Part shown: positions 1-5,785 of the stretch, one piece after another | How positions within the stretch are numbered: position 1 is the stretch's first letter | How the letters are laid out: the number at the start of each line of letters is the position of its first letter | Origin: an uncultured Clostridia bacterium | GTDB lineage: Bacteria; Bacillota; Clostridia; Christensenellales; CAG-138 | Direction: 5' to 3' | Assembly: GCA_946183765.1 (NCBI GenBank) | Contig: CAMHDC010000041.1 | Coordinates: forward strand, 1-8,160 | DNA length: 8,160 bases | Translations under genes and position numbers: made by a program | The notes under the pieces: generated by a model | Told to the model about the DNA's origin: nothing | Databases searched by the model: none | Seen by the model: the letters and a program-made list of their open reading frames with translations, nothing else

Positions 1-962
1 ACAGCGCCGGCAGTATCATGACCACCGAGTTCGTGGAGCTGGGCATGGGCTACACAGTGGAGGACGCCATCAAGACCATTCGCCGGACGGGCTTAGATAA
101 GGAGACCATCAACGATTGCTTCGTCACCGGTCCCGGCCGTACCCTGGAGGGCATCATCTCCATTCGTTCACTAATCCTCGCCCAGGACGACGACAAGGTT
201 TCCGACATCATGGATACCAACGTGGTCAGCGTCAACACCATGGACGACCAGGAGACCGTGGCGGAGAAATTCAAGAAATACGACTTGACCTCCATGCCCG
301 TGGTCGACGGCGAGAACCGTCTCGTCGGTATCGTCACCGTCGACGACGCCATCGACGTCATGGAAGAGGAGGCCACCGAAGATATCGAAAAGATGGCCGC
401 TATCACGCCGTCGGATAAACCGTATCTGAAGACAGGCGTCTTCGAGATCTTCATCCACCGTATCCCCTGGCTCATGCTCCTGATGGTCTCTGCCACCTTC
501 ACCGGTCTCATCATCAGCAGTTTCGAAGAAGCGTTGGCTGCTCAGTTGGTCCTGACTGCTTACATTCCCATGCTTATGGACACGGGCGGCAACTCCGGCA
601 GCCAGGCCTCCGTCACCATCATCCGCGGTCTCTCCCTGAACGAGATCCACTTTAGGGACATCCTGACCGTCATTTGGAAGGAAGTACGGGTGGCCGTCCT
701 GTGCGGCCTCAGCCTGTCCGCTATCAGCTTTTTGAAGCTCATGTTCCTCGATAAGGTGGGCATGCTGGTGAGTCTGTCCGTGTCGCTGACGCTGGCAGTC
801 ACCGTGACCATCGCAAAATTCATCGGCTGCACACTGCCTATGCTGGCGAAAAAGCTGGGCTTCGACCCGGCGGTCATGGCCAGCCCCTTTATCACCACGG
901 TAGTGGATGCCCTATCGCTGCTCACCTTCTTCTCCATCGCCAAAGCTATCATCGGCCTGTAA
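1..962 (+). CDS. mgtE: Magnesium transporter MgtE, 5'-truncated by the window edge
   Basis: A Mg2+-gated Mg2+ channel/transporter of the inner membrane. The reading frame is already open at base 3 (S-A-G-S-I-M-T-T-E, the conserved entry into the first CBS domain). The ATG at 18 is therefore internal, and the start plus most of the N-terminal MgtE_N helical domain (about 130 residues in the family) lie outside the window. Visible domains are a first CBS motif (about 12-180), a second CBS motif (about 195-375), a connecting helix, and the membrane domain with five hydrophobic segments (about 440-960). The pore signature PMLMDTGGNSGSQ is at 567-605. The aspartate of the last helix, in the TTVVDAL context at 906-908, matches the conserved Mg2+-binding residue of the pore. 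CBS and N domains sense cytosolic Mg2+ and close the pore in characterised members. The next gene starts 12 bases downstream. An upstream regulator such as an M-box riboswitch cannot be assessed because the 5' end is missing. Family assignment is very secure. Confidence 0.96.
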   Translation, partial: SAGSIMTTEFVELGMGYTVEDAIKTIRRTGLDKETINDCFVTGPGRTLEGIISIRSLILAQDDDKVSDIMDTNVVSVNTMDDQETVAEKFKKYDLTSMPVVDGENRLVGIVTVDDAIDVMEEEATEDIEKMAAITPSDKPYLKTGVFEIFIHRIPWLMLLMVSATFTGLIISSFEEALAAQLVLTAYIPMLMDTGGNSGSQASVTIIRGLSLNEIHFRDILTVIWKEVRVAVLCGLSLSAISFLKLMFLDKVGMLVSLSVSLTLAVTVTIAKFIGCTLPMLAKKLGFDPAVMASPFITTVVDALSLLTFFSIAKAIIGL

Positions 963-974
963 GGATTATAGAAT

Positions 975-2147
975 ATGGATAATAACAATCGCCCTCTGGA
1001 CGTTTCCGTCGTCGCCTGCGAAACCTATGACCCGGAATTGTGCAAATCAGCTTTGCAGGAAGTTCTTGCCCCCTTGGGCGGATTGGATTTCGTCAAGCCC
1101 GGGGACAGGGTCGTCATCAAAGCCAACCTCATCACCTTTTTGAAACCGGATAAGGCGGCCACCACCCATCCGGTGCTGCTGAGTGCTCTTACAGAGCTGC
1201 TTGTGGAGCGAGGCGCATCCGTGGTCATCGGCGACAGCCCCGGGGGACCGTTCTCCTTGCCGTATTTGAAGCGGGTGTATGCGGCCACCGGTCTCAACGA
1301 CTGCGAAAAGGCGGGGGCCACTCTGAATCAGAACACCCAGATCAAGCGCGGCACCTTCCCCGAAGCAAAGGTCATGAAAGAGTTCACCTACACGGCGTAT
1401 CTGGATGACTGCGATTATATCATCGACTTCTGTAAGCTGAAGACCCACGGCATGATGGGCCTTACCGGCGGTTGCAAGAACCTGTTCGGGACCATCCCCG
1501 GCACAGACAAGCCGGAGTATCACTATCGCTATCCGAACCCTACGGACTTCTCCCGGATGCTGGTGGATATAAATGCCTATTTCAAGCCTGTATTGACCAT
1601 TTGCGACGGCGTCATGGCCATGGAAGGCAACGGCCCCTCCATGGGCAAACCCCGAAAAATGGGCCTGCTGGCGGCATCCAAATCGCCCCATCACCTGGAC
1701 CTGGTCCTGGCCGCCCTCATCCACATGCAGAAGGAGGACGTGCCCACTTTGATGGCCGCTCACGAACGGGGGCTCATCCCTGACACCGTAGCTGAGTTGT
1801 CCGTCACGGAGGGCTGGGAAAAGTTTATCTGCCCGGACTTCGAGACCATCGGCGTTAAGCGGGGTATCCTGTTCACCGACAAATATACCGGCTTTGTTGG
1901 AAAGCTTTGGGTCAATATCCTAAAAGCCGCCGTTCAGCCCCGGCCTCAGGTGAAGGCGGAGGACTGCATCGGCTGCGGTGAATGCAGCAAGGTCTGTCCC
2001 GCCAAAGCTATTACCATGATCGACAAGAAACCATCCATCGACTATAAGAAGTGCATCCGCTGCTTCTGCTGCCAGGAATTCTGTCCCATCGGCGCCATGA
2101 AGGTCCGTCGTACCGCCATCAGCAAGTTTCTGGAGAAGATACGATAG
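975..2147 (+). CDS. DUF362 domain protein with C-terminal 2x[4Fe-4S] ferredoxin domain
   Basis: A 390-aa protein with no signal peptide or membrane segment, so probably cytoplasmic. Residues about 10-300 form a DUF362 domain: VKPGDRVVIKANL (40-52) near the start, the hallmark KLKTH at 154-158, and a GG-KNLFGTIPG stretch at about 165-176. Residues 328-375 form a bacterial ferredoxin domain with two CxxCxxCxxxCP motifs: C331/C334/C337/C341, and C360/C363/C366/C370 with an extra cysteine at 365. This predicts two [4Fe-4S] clusters and an electron-transfer role. The biochemical function of DUF362 is not established, so no reaction is assigned. The start is the first ATG after the mgtE stop. An AAGGA at 961-965 overlaps that stop codon and sits 9 bases ahead of the ATG. 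The 12-base gap to mgtE suggests co-transcription. The acetoacetyl-CoA synthetase follows by 47 bases, so a link with organic-acid or CoA metabolism is possible but only inferred from position. Confidence 0.9.
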   Translation: MDNNNRPLDVSVVACETYDPELCKSALQEVLAPLGGLDFVKPGDRVVIKANLITFLKPDKAATTHPVLLSALTELLVERGASVVIGDSPGGPFSLPYLKRVYAATGLNDCEKAGATLNQNTQIKRGTFPEAKVMKEFTYTAYLDDCDYIIDFCKLKTHGMMGLTGGCKNLFGTIPGTDKPEYHYRYPNPTDFSRMLVDINAYFKPVLTICDGVMAMEGNGPSMGKPRKMGLLAASKSPHHLDLVLAALIHMQKEDVPTLMAAHERGLIPDTVAELSVTEGWEKFICPDFETIGVKRGILFTDKYTGFVGKLWVNILKAAVQPRPQVKAEDCIGCGECSKVCPAKAITMIDKKPSIDYKKCIRCFCCQEFCPIGAMKVRRTAISKFLEKIR

Positions 2148-2182
2148 ATACATCCCCATGGCGAGGGCATATAAAGGAAAAA

Positions 2183-2188
2183 AAGGAG
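2183..2188 (+). promoter_or_regulatory. Ribosome binding site fixing the acyl-CoA ligase start
   Basis: AAGGAG inside an A-rich run (AAAAAAAGGAGAG), 6 bases ahead of the ATG at 2195. It decides the start. The same frame is open back to an ATG at 2051, but that start would overlap the ferredoxin-coding end of the upstream gene by 97 bases, and its 48 extra residues resemble nothing in the ligase family. Confidence 0.85.
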
Positions 2189-2194
2189 AGATTT

Positions 2195-4156
2195 ATGCGC
2201 GAACTGCTGTGGACCCCCGGCGAGGATGTGCAGAAGGCATCCAATATGTACGCCTTTATGGAGCTGGTCAATCGGGAGAAGGGGCGGGATTACCGAAACT
2301 ACAAAGAGCTGTATCGGTTTTCCGTGAACGAACCGGAGACATTTTGGGACATCCTGTTTCAGTATCTGGATATCGTTCATTCCGTTGGTTACGAGAAGAC
2401 CGTGGACGATATCCACAAGTTCCCCGGAGCAAAATGGTTTCCCGGCTGCAAGCTGAACTACGCGGAAAACCTGCTCCGGCATGAGGCTAACGACGAGGCA
2501 TGCCTCATCTTCCGAGGCGAGGATAAAGTTCGCCGTGTTTTGACCTGGAAGGATGTGAAGGAGCAGACCTTCCGCCTGGCCACAGCTCTTCGGGAGTTGG
2601 GCGTGGGTGCCGGAGACGCGGTTTCGGCGTATCTTCCGAATCTGCCGGAAACCGTCATCGCCATGCTGGCCACCGCGGCGGTGGGCGGCGTATGGTGCTC
2701 CTGTGCCACGGATATCGGCCCCGGAGCCGCCTTCGATCGACTGGGACAGGTGTCCCCCAAAGTGCTCTTCACTACGGACGGATATTACTATAAAGGGAAA
2801 GCTTTCGAGACTCTGCCCAATGCCGCTCAGGTGGCTGCTCGTATGGACGGGCTCAGGAAGGTGGTCGTTATCCACTATGCGGGAGATGCGGCGGATATCT
2901 CCACGATTCCCAATGCTGTGCTCTACGAGGATTTCCTGGCTAAGGCTATACCCGAGCCCTTTGTCTACGAACAGCGGGAATTTAACGATCCCACCGTGGT
3001 CATGTTTTCCTCCGGGACCACCGGCAAGCCTAAGTGCATGGTCCAGTCCGTGGGCGGACTCCTTATTAATCAGCTTAAGGAGCTGGTGCTGCATCACGAT
3101 ATGAAGCCCTCAGATCGCATGCTTTATATCACCACCTGCAGCTGGATGATGTGGAACTGGCAGGCCGCTGCCTTGGGCGCAGGCAGCTCCATCGTCCTCT
3201 ACGACGGCAATCCGTCTTATCCCGATCTGGACGCCATCTGGAAGGTATTGGAAGAGGAGGGGGTCACCGTGTTCGGCCTTTCCGCCAGCTACATCCACGC
3301 CCTTATGGCGGCCGGTTTCAACCCCAGGGAGCATGCGAACCTTGAAAAGCTGCGCATGATCTCCCAGACAGGCTCCGCCCTCAGCGAGGAGGGGTTCCGG
3401 TTCGTGTATCGGGAGATCAAAAAGGACCTGCATTTCAATTCCATCGCCGGCGGCACGGATATAAACGGGTGCTTCTGTATCGGGAATCTGCTGAGCCCCG
3501 TATACGTAGGCGAGCTGCAGGCCCCGGGCCTCGGCATGAAGATCGAATGCTATGACGAAAACGGAAAGCCCGTCCGTGACACCCAGGGCGAGCTGGTTTG
3601 CGAGATTCCGGAGCCCAGTATGCCTATCTGGTTTGCCAACGACCCGGACGGTGAGCGATATATGAACGCCTATTTTAGGGTCTATCCCGGTATCTGGCAT
3701 CATGGGGATTATGTGCAGTTCAACAGCGAGACCGGTGGTGTCACCTATTTCGGACGCTCCGACTCCGTATTGAAGCCCTCCGGTGTGCGCATCGGTACCG
3801 CGGAGATATACAACATCGTGGAGAAGCTCCCCGAGGTCCAGGACAGCCTGGCCATCGGACAGATGTACCACGATGATCAGCGCATCCTGCTATTCGTTCA
3901 GCTTGCTCCGGGCACGGAGCTCACTGAGGAGCTGAAAAAGCGGATAAAGAAGGAACTCAGGACCAAGGCTTCCCCCCGGCATGTGCCGGCGCTGATCTAC
4001 GCCGTACCGGACCTCCCGAAGACCTTCAACGGCAAGAAGGTTGAGTCCGCCGTGACCAACATGATCAACGGACGCAGGATCACCAACCGGGAAGCTCTGG
4101 GAAATCCGGAATCTCTGGACTATTTCGAAGCGTTGCTGCCGGAACTGCAGAAATAA
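2195..4156 (+). CDS. aacS: Acetoacetyl-CoA synthetase (acetoacetate-CoA ligase)
   Basis: Activates acetoacetate to acetoacetyl-CoA with ATP and CoA (EC 6.2.1.16 by family). It is a cytosolic member of the acyl-adenylate-forming ANL superfamily. At 653 aa it has the usual family length. Family-specific marks are WFPG followed by LNYAENLL (81-94), TTCSWMMWN (313-321) and SGVRIGTAEIY (529-539). General ANL motifs are all present: phosphate loop FSSGTTGKPK (271-280), AGGTDINGCF (418-427, position of the A5 motif), WHHGDY (501-506), YFGRSD hinge region (518-523), and PKTFNGKKVE (608-617), where K614 fits the adenylation lysine. NPESLDYF near the C-terminus is also typical. WMMWN and GVRIGTAEIY favour acetoacetyl-CoA over acetyl-CoA synthetase; related short-chain beta-keto acids could be the real substrate. 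It follows the DUF362-ferredoxin gene by 47 bases and is followed by a terminator-like hairpin. Role inferred: feeding ketone-body or amino-acid-derived acetoacetate into acetyl-CoA or C4 pathways. Confidence 0.93.
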   Translation: MRELLWTPGEDVQKASNMYAFMELVNREKGRDYRNYKELYRFSVNEPETFWDILFQYLDIVHSVGYEKTVDDIHKFPGAKWFPGCKLNYAENLLRHEANDEACLIFRGEDKVRRVLTWKDVKEQTFRLATALRELGVGAGDAVSAYLPNLPETVIAMLATAAVGGVWCSCATDIGPGAAFDRLGQVSPKVLFTTDGYYYKGKAFETLPNAAQVAARMDGLRKVVVIHYAGDAADISTIPNAVLYEDFLAKAIPEPFVYEQREFNDPTVVMFSSGTTGKPKCMVQSVGGLLINQLKELVLHHDMKPSDRMLYITTCSWMMWNWQAAALGAGSSIVLYDGNPSYPDLDAIWKVLEEEGVTVFGLSASYIHALMAAGFNPREHANLEKLRMISQTGSALSEEGFRFVYREIKKDLHFNSIAGGTDINGCFCIGNLLSPVYVGELQAPGLGMKIECYDENGKPVRDTQGELVCEIPEPSMPIWFANDPDGERYMNAYFRVYPGIWHHGDYVQFNSETGGVTYFGRSDSVLKPSGVRIGTAEIYNIVEKLPEVQDSLAIGQMYHDDQRILLFVQLAPGTELTEELKKRIKKELRTKASPRHVPALIYAVPDLPKTFNGKKVESAVTNMINGRRITNREALGNPESLDYFEALLPELQK

Positions 4157-4165
4157 ATACGACCC

Positions 4166-4197
4166 AGGGCCGCGGCCAAAGATGCTGCGGCTCTTTT
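4166..4197 (+). terminator. Intrinsic terminator-like hairpin after the acetoacetyl-CoA synthetase
   Basis: The arms AGGGCCGCGGC (4166-4176) and GCTGCGGCTCT (4184-4194) pair over 11 base pairs, two of them G-U. The loop is 7 bases, and a four-base T run (4194-4197) follows, overlapping the last pair. The structure lies 9 bases after the stop codon. The T tract is short, so termination may be partial. It ends only three bases before the AGGAGG of nfo, so it could also act as an attenuator or as a stable mRNA 3' end. Confidence 0.6.
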
Positions 4198-4200
4198 AAA

Positions 4201-4206
4201 AGGAGG
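4201..4206 (+). promoter_or_regulatory. Ribosome binding site of nfo
   Basis: A perfect AGGAGG lies 4 bases ahead of the ATG at 4211, a rather short spacing. The preceding bases make CTTTTAAAAG (4193-4202) a self-complementary ten-mer, so the T run of the upstream hairpin is complementary to the A-rich edge of this site. No promoter is recognisable in the 54-base gap between the genes, so nfo is probably expressed by readthrough or from a promoter inside the preceding gene. Confidence 0.7.
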
Positions 4207-4210
4207 AACC

Positions 4211-5053
4211 ATGATTCGGATCGGCTGCCATCTTTCTCCCTCCAAAGGATTGCTGCGCATGGGGCAGGATGCTCTGAGCATCCGGGCGAACACCTTCCAA
4301 TTCTTTTTGCGCAATCCCAGGGGCAGTAAGGCGAAAGCACTGGACCTTGAAGATGCTGCAGCCCTGATGAAACTGCTTCGGGAGAAGGATATGCTTCCCA
4401 TGGTGGCCCATGCGCCATATACGCTGAATCCCTGTGCGGCAGATGGGCGAGTGCAGGAGTTTGCCGCCATGGTCATGAAGGATGATTTGGAGCGTATGAA
4501 CGCTTTTTCAGGAAATCTGTACAACTTCCATCCCGGCAGCCATGTGGGGCAGGGGATATCGGCGGGCATCGAGAAGACGGCCGCTCTGCTGAATACGCTG
4601 CTGACGCCGGATATGCCCGCCACTGTACTAATCGAGACAATGTCGGGTCAAGGCAGCGAGATCGGCGGCGCTTTCGAGGAGATACGTAAGATCATAGACC
4701 GGGTGGAGCTCCGGGAGAAAGTAGGGGTTTGTTTAGACACTTGCCACGTGTTTGCAGCCGGGTACGATATCGTCCATGACCTGGACGGCGTGCTGGAATC
4801 TTTCGACAGACAGATTGGTCTTTCCCGGCTGAAAGCTCTCCACGTAAACGATTCCCTGTTTCCTCTGGGCAGCCGCAAGGATCGCCATGCACCCATCGGG
4901 AAGGGATGTATCGGGTTAGACGCATTTTTGGCGCTTGTGGACCATCCGTCGCTTAAAAACCTTCCTATGATCCTGGAAACGCCCCAGGATGACCTTGCGG
5001 GTTACGCCCGGGAGATCGCACTTCTCCGGGGTGAAGCCGTGGACAATTTGTAA
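4211..5053 (+). CDS. nfo: Deoxyribonuclease IV (endonuclease IV, AP endonuclease)
   Basis: Cleaves the DNA backbone 5' to abasic sites and removes blocked 3' ends in base-excision repair. It is a cytosolic three-metal (Zn) TIM-barrel enzyme. Length is 280 aa, as in the family. By comparison with the E. coli enzyme (ligands H69, H109, E145, D179, H182, H216, D229, H231, E261), every metal ligand is visible at consistent offsets: H67 in VAHAPY, H107 in FHPGSH, E142 in IETMSGQG, D176 and H179 in CLDTCHVFAAGYD, H211 in HVNDS, D224 and H226 in KDRHAPIGKG, and E256 in LETP. The DNA-intercalating loop near residues 30-40 reads FFLRNPRGSK rather than the NQRQW form of the E. coli enzyme. I associate this variant with clostridial homologues. 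The start is set by AGGAGG at 4201-4206. A terminator-like hairpin lies immediately upstream and a candidate new promoter downstream, so this may be its own transcription unit or a readthrough product. Confidence 0.95.
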   Translation: MIRIGCHLSPSKGLLRMGQDALSIRANTFQFFLRNPRGSKAKALDLEDAAALMKLLREKDMLPMVAHAPYTLNPCAADGRVQEFAAMVMKDDLERMNAFSGNLYNFHPGSHVGQGISAGIEKTAALLNTLLTPDMPATVLIETMSGQGSEIGGAFEEIRKIIDRVELREKVGVCLDTCHVFAAGYDIVHDLDGVLESFDRQIGLSRLKALHVNDSLFPLGSRKDRHAPIGKGCIGLDAFLALVDHPSLKNLPMILETPQDDLAGYAREIALLRGEAVDNL

Positions 5054-5069
5054 CAAATCAGGGCTGAAC

Positions 5070-5098
5070 TTGCTTTTATCCGGTGGATTTGCTACTAT
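5070..5098 (+). promoter_or_regulatory. Candidate sigma-A promoter with extended -10 for yigZ
   Basis: TTGCTT (5070-5075) and TACTAT (5093-5098) are separated by 17 bases. A TG at 5090-5091, one base ahead of the -10 hexamer, makes an extended -10 element (TGCTACTAT). The hexamers match consensus at 3/6 and 4/6, so the call rests on the ideal spacing, the TG dinucleotide and the position in the only sizeable gap between nfo and yigZ. A start point near 5105 would leave a leader of about 33 bases. Confidence 0.45.
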
Positions 5099-5137
5099 AA
5101 GCTCAAATACGGGAAGGGAGTCGAAACGGGTATACCA

Positions 5138-5785
5138 ATGGATCAGCCAGCTTGTTACCGAACCGTTAAAGCTTCCGCCAGTATTGAGCTGATAATCAAC
5201 AAGTCCCGCTTTATCGGACAGTGTTTCCCCATCTCATCGGAGAGCGAAGCATTAGATAAACTGGCTGTGCTTCGCAAACAGTATTGGGACGCCACCCATA
5301 ACTGCTACGCCTATTCGGTGGGCAAAAAGGGGGAGATCGCCCGATTTTCCGATGACGGTGAGCCGGGCGGTACGGCTGGTATGCCCATGATGGACGCTCT
5401 GCGGGGCGCAGGCGTGACCGATGTGCTCTGCGTGGTGACCCGGTATTTCGGCGGGATCCTCCTGGGTACCGGCGGCTTGGTGCGGGCCTATTCCAAGTCT
5501 TGCTCGGAGGCCATACAAGCGGCGGGCATCGTGCGCATGGCGCCCTGCGATTTGATCGCATTCGATGTTCCCTACCATCAGTGGGCCATCTTTCAGCAGG
5601 AGGCCCGTAAGCAGGGGGCAATCTTATCGCCGGAATACGGGGAACGGATATACTGCGTCGCAACCGTCGAGAAGGGGCGCACGAAAACCTTTATGGATGC
5701 AGTCTATAATGAGAGCGCCGGCACGCTGACGGGCCGGTGCATCGGCAGCGAGTATCGGCCTTTGGAGGACCATGAGGACAGGTAA
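5138..5785 (+). CDS. yigZ: YigZ/IMPACT family protein (UPF0029)
   Basis: A 215-aa cytosolic protein of the family that includes E. coli YigZ and eukaryotic IMPACT/Yih1. Eukaryotic members modulate Gcn2 signalling in translation control; the bacterial role is not settled. The N-terminal UPF0029 domain (about 7-118) shows KSRFIG (22-27), DATHNCYAYS (51-60), RFSDDGEPGGTAGMP (69-83) and VVTRYFGGILLGTGGLVRAYS (99-119). The C-terminal ferredoxin-like DUF1949 domain follows (about 138-200). Length is typical. The ATG at 5138 is the only in-frame ATG that fits the family N-terminus (YRTVKA at 7-12). No well-placed Shine-Dalgarno precedes it: the purine run GGGAAGGGAG (5111-5120) ends 17 bases upstream and only a weak GGG lies at 5128-5130. 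A candidate promoter lies in the preceding gap. The stop codon lies inside the next gene, a 14-base overlap, which indicates translational coupling. Confidence 0.92.
   Translation: MDQPACYRTVKASASIELIINKSRFIGQCFPISSESEALDKLAVLRKQYWDATHNCYAYSVGKKGEIARFSDDGEPGGTAGMPMMDALRGAGVTDVLCVVTRYFGGILLGTGGLVRAYSKSCSEAIQAAGIVRMAPCDLIAFDVPYHQWAIFQQEARKQGAILSPEYGERIYCVATVEKGRTKTFMDAVYNESAGTLTGRCIGSEYRPLEDHEDR
5764..5768 (+). promoter_or_regulatory. Ribosome binding site of the 706-aa membrane protein
   Basis: GGAGG lies inside the end of yigZ, 3 bases ahead of the ATG at 5772. It supports that start over the in-frame ATG at 5802, which has no Shine-Dalgarno. The earlier start also supplies the positively charged n-region (RTGKR) expected of a signal peptide. 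Confidence 0.65.

Noticed and set aside
567..605. MgtE pore motif with aspartate in PMLMDTGGN instead of the PMLMGMGGN form
   Set aside because: This looks like a common variant among Bacillota MgtE proteins and not a loss of function. The Mg2+-binding aspartate of the last helix is intact.
171..650. 159-codon minus-strand open frame opposite mgtE
   Set aside because: Its D/G/V-rich translation is a by-product of GAC/GTC/ATC codons in mgtE.
1047..1763. 238-codon minus-strand open frame opposite the DUF362 gene
   Set aside because: It lies entirely inside a well-supported + strand gene and its translation resembles no family.
2158..2484. 108-codon + strand frame beginning between the DUF362 gene and the acyl-CoA ligase
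   Set aside because: It has no Shine-Dalgarno and runs out of frame through the ligase N-terminus, where the conserved WFPG/LNYAEN motifs are encoded in the other frame.
2042..3097. 351-codon open frame on the minus strand opposite the acetoacetyl-CoA synthetase
   Set aside because: It mirrors the codon pattern of a secure + strand gene, is rich in H/G/Q without domain signals, and its start has no ribosome binding site. It is a shadow of GC-biased third positions.
4168..4177. GGCCGCGGCC perfect palindrome as a protein-binding operator
   Set aside because: It is better explained as part of the left arm of the terminator-like hairpin, and no second copy is seen near any promoter.
5046..5058. 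ATTTG-TAA-CAAAT inverted repeat across the nfo stop codon as a terminator
   Set aside because: It is only five A/T-rich pairs with a three-base loop and no following T run, too weak for intrinsic termination.
4989..5192. 67-codon + strand frame spanning the nfo-yigZ gap
   Set aside because: It overlaps the end of nfo and the start of yigZ in another frame and has no ribosome binding site or recognisable feature. It is not needed to explain the gap, which holds the promoter candidate.
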